This document shows positions 4,922 through 6,055 of a stretch of DNA of 6,055 nt, in pieces (within the stretch, counting starts at the first letter, position 1; each line of letters begins with the position of its first letter). The notes below the pieces were generated by a model, which was given only the letters and a program-made list of their open reading frames with translations, was not told the DNA's origin and did not search any database. The translations under genes and the position numbers were made by a program. Source of the stretch: Eubacterium sp. GTDB lineage: Bacteria; Bacillota; Clostridia; Oscillospirales; Acutalibacteraceae. The stretch lies in NCBI GenBank assembly GCA_029050995.1, contig JAIDLO010000219.1, positions 1 to 6,055 of the forward strand, read 5' to 3'.

Positions 4922-5475
4922 AAATCACTAAAAAATGGGTTTTGAAGTTCTCTGTATAACGCCGAAACAGGCAGACCGACAACATTAAAATAATCTCCGT
5001 CTATTTTTTCAACAAAGAGAGAGCCGTAGCCCTGAATACCATAAGCCCCTGCCTTATCAAGACATTCGCCTGTTTTAATATATGTGCTTATTTCGCCGTC
5101 AGAAAGCTCATAAAATTTAACCTTTGTTTCCTTGAAAAAGGATTTTTTACCCTGCGGGCTTATAAGCGTAACGCCTGTATAAACGGAATGCACTTTTCCG
5201 CTGAGCTTTCTGAGCATTGCAAATGCCTCTTCCTCATCAGCAGGCTTGCCGAGAATTTCGCCGTCTAAAACTACGATTGTATCTGCCCCGATAACAACAT
5301 CATTATCATTCATAACACGCTCTGCCTTAATTCTTGAAAGATAAAGAACGGCATTTTCAGGCGTCATACCGGCAGGAATTGTTTCATCCACTTCTCTGGA
5401 TACAGCCATAAAATCCTTTGTTATAAGGCTTAAAAGCTCTTTTCTTCGTGGTGACTTAGATGCTAAAATCAGCAT
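4909..5475 (-). CDS. maf: Maf family nucleoside triphosphate pyrophosphatase (dTTP/UTP type)
   Basis: This gene encodes a 188-residue cytoplasmic Maf protein, a house-cleaning enzyme that hydrolyses non-canonical and some canonical nucleoside triphosphates to monophosphate and diphosphate. Members have been linked to septum formation in Bacillus subtilis. Diagnostic motifs are LASKSPRRKELL (4-15, the nucleotide and phosphate loop), IGADTIVVLDG (62-72, with the metal-associated D65), LGKPAD (75-80, K77) and DKAGAYGIQGYG (140-151, Q148). The AGAYGIQG form is that of the YhdE/B. subtilis Maf group, which prefers dTTP and UTP, rather than the YceF group. Length is normal for the family. The ATG at 5473-5475 directly follows the TAA of the U32 gene, with AGAGGAG 8 bases upstream inside that gene, so the two are probably coupled. 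The call is firm. Confidence 0.95.
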   Translation of the reverse strand: MLILASKSPRRKELLSLITKDFMAVSREVDETIPAGMTPENAVLYLSRIKAERVMNDNDVVIGADTIVVLDGEILGKPADEEEAFAMLRKLSGKVHSVYTGVTLISPQGKKSFFKETKVKFYELSDGEISTYIKTGECLDKAGAYGIQGYGSLFVEKIDGDYFNVVGLPVSALYRELQNPFFSDFNKI

Positions 5476-5958
5476 TTACAACACTCCTCTGTAATAAAGT
5501 CCTCTTGTATAATCAAAATCAGCCTTGCTCCCATTTTGGTAAAGCGCAGTGATTTTTTCAATTTCTTCCTTGCTTTCATCTGTAAAATAAAAGTGGATAA
5601 AATCTGTTTTGATTTCTCTCATTCTGTCTGCCATATAAAGCGGCACACTGTTTAACAGTTCAACACAAGGATACGGCGAGCAGACCACAGGGAAAACAAT
5701 TCCCTTTCTGTCTGTTAAAGAGCCGTTCTTTTTGCATTTTTCACAGCCGATGTTATTTTTAACAGGGCAATTTCTTGTCAGCATAAGCGGCAGTCTGCCG
5801 TAGGCAATCATACCCGTATCCTGTGCATTGATTTTATTTGCCTCATCAACGGTTAATTCAAAGGATAAAATCGGCGAATGAATCTGATTTGCCGCACTGC
5901 TGTTAAACACATTCAGCCCGAAATCTCCGCATACCGTAAAGCCAAGCCTTTCAGCCAC
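5476..5958 (-). CDS. U32 family protein, C-terminal part downstream of an in-frame stop
   Basis: These 160 codons are the C-terminal part of a U32 (peptidase U32/collagenase-like) protein, a family now known mainly from Fe-S proteins in RNA and ubiquinone hydroxylation (RlhA, TrhP, UbiU/UbiV). Recognisable blocks are GDFGLNVFNS (11-20), IAYGRLPLMLTRNCPV (51-66), a cysteine set C64, C72, C75, C93 as expected for an iron-sulfur site, LTDRKGIVFPV (81-91), LLNSVPL (101-107) and the end TRGLYYRGV (151-159). The only possible start near the front is a GTG at 5956-5958 with no ribosome binding site, and family similarity continues upstream of it in the same frame past a TGA at 5977-5979. This is therefore not a natural gene start but the downstream half of a longer gene that leaves the window. 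Whether this part is made on its own is doubtful. The next gene is maf, with no gap. Confidence 0.8.
   Translation of the reverse strand: MAERLGFTVCGDFGLNVFNSSAANQIHSPILSFELTVDEANKINAQDTGMIAYGRLPLMLTRNCPVKNNIGCEKCKKNGSLTDRKGIVFPVVCSPYPCVELLNSVPLYMADRMREIKTDFIHFYFTDESKEEIEKITALYQNGSKADFDYTRGLYYRGVL
5484..5490 (-). promoter_or_regulatory. ribosome binding site of maf
   Basis: AGAGGAG (minus strand) lies 8 bases before the maf ATG, within the last codons of the U32 gene. It confirms the start and implies coupling to translation of the U32 gene. Confidence 0.75.
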
Positions 5959-5976
5959 TTTGTCTGCACCGATATT

Positions 5977-6055
5977 TCAGCAAAGTGCATATTTAACACC
6001 CACTTTTCTCAGCTGAAGAAGCCTTTTTTCAAGCTGCTCCCCTTTGCCGAACAAC
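5977..6055 (-). pseudogene. upstream fragment of the same U32 gene, ending in TGA
   Basis: Read in the same frame as the U32 C-terminal part, 6054 down to 5980 gives 25 open codons, LFGKGEQLEKRLLQLRKVGV then KYALC, closed by TGA at 5977-5979. Reading then resumes as NIGADKVAERLGF. The run KYALC-x-NIGA fits the U32 pattern in which a residue, often Gly, stands where the TGA is. This makes a one-base GGA to TGA change (or a sequencing error) the simplest reading. The rest of the gene is outside the window. Confidence 0.65.

Noticed and set aside
5956..5979. Selenocysteine or an alternative code (TGA read as Gly or Trp) in the U32 gene
   Set aside because: No clear SECIS-like stem follows the TGA, TGA is a real stop for two other genes here, and no other gene contains in-frame TGA. 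A point mutation or sequence error is simpler, though selenocysteine is not fully excluded.

Overview
This AT-rich window reads like a chromosomal piece of a gut-type Clostridia/Firmicutes bacterium (Ruminococcus/Oscillospirales-like). This placement is an inference. It rests on strong AGGAGG-type ribosome binding sites, near-consensus sigma-A promoters, tightly overlapping genes and family content typical of that group (U32-Maf pair, intracellular GH27, DUF2441, DUF3795, DinB). All eight recognisable genes lie on the minus strand, so the biological reading order runs from the right edge to the left edge.

Right part (6055 to 3863). The C-terminal half of a U32-family protein enters from outside the window and is broken by an in-frame TGA at 5977-5979. 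Its end touches a Maf nucleotide pyrophosphatase gene (TAA followed directly by ATG). A TTGAAA-17-TGCTAAAAT promoter in the next gap drives a PHP-domain phosphoesterase of the YciV/TrpH (RNase AM) type. That gene is closed by a clean intrinsic terminator at 3863-3887.

Middle part (3848 to 1194). A promoter with both consensus hexamers (TTGACA-16-TATAAT) starts a compact three-gene unit: an intracellular GH27 alpha-galactosidase-like glycosidase, a PNP/UDP-family nucleoside phosphorylase and a DUF2441 protein. The three reading frames abut or overlap by a few bases, so they are probably translationally coupled. The DUF2441 protein has a motif layout that resembles the Arr-type ADP-ribosyltransferase fold, which is the most interesting functional lead here.

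Left part (1190 to 1). A composite inverted-repeat element of about 200 bp (MITE/REP-like) separates the glycosidase unit from a second small pair: a DinB-fold protein with a likely metal-binding histidine set, and a cysteine-rich DUF3795 protein whose ribosome binding site is formed by the last codons of the DinB gene. The last 69 bases hold no gene I can support.

I see no tRNA or rRNA gene, CRISPR array, transposase or phage gene. The window is mostly ordinary chromosome. The best leads are the broken U32 gene, the ART-like reading of DUF2441 with its overlapped nucleoside phosphorylase, and the repeat element.
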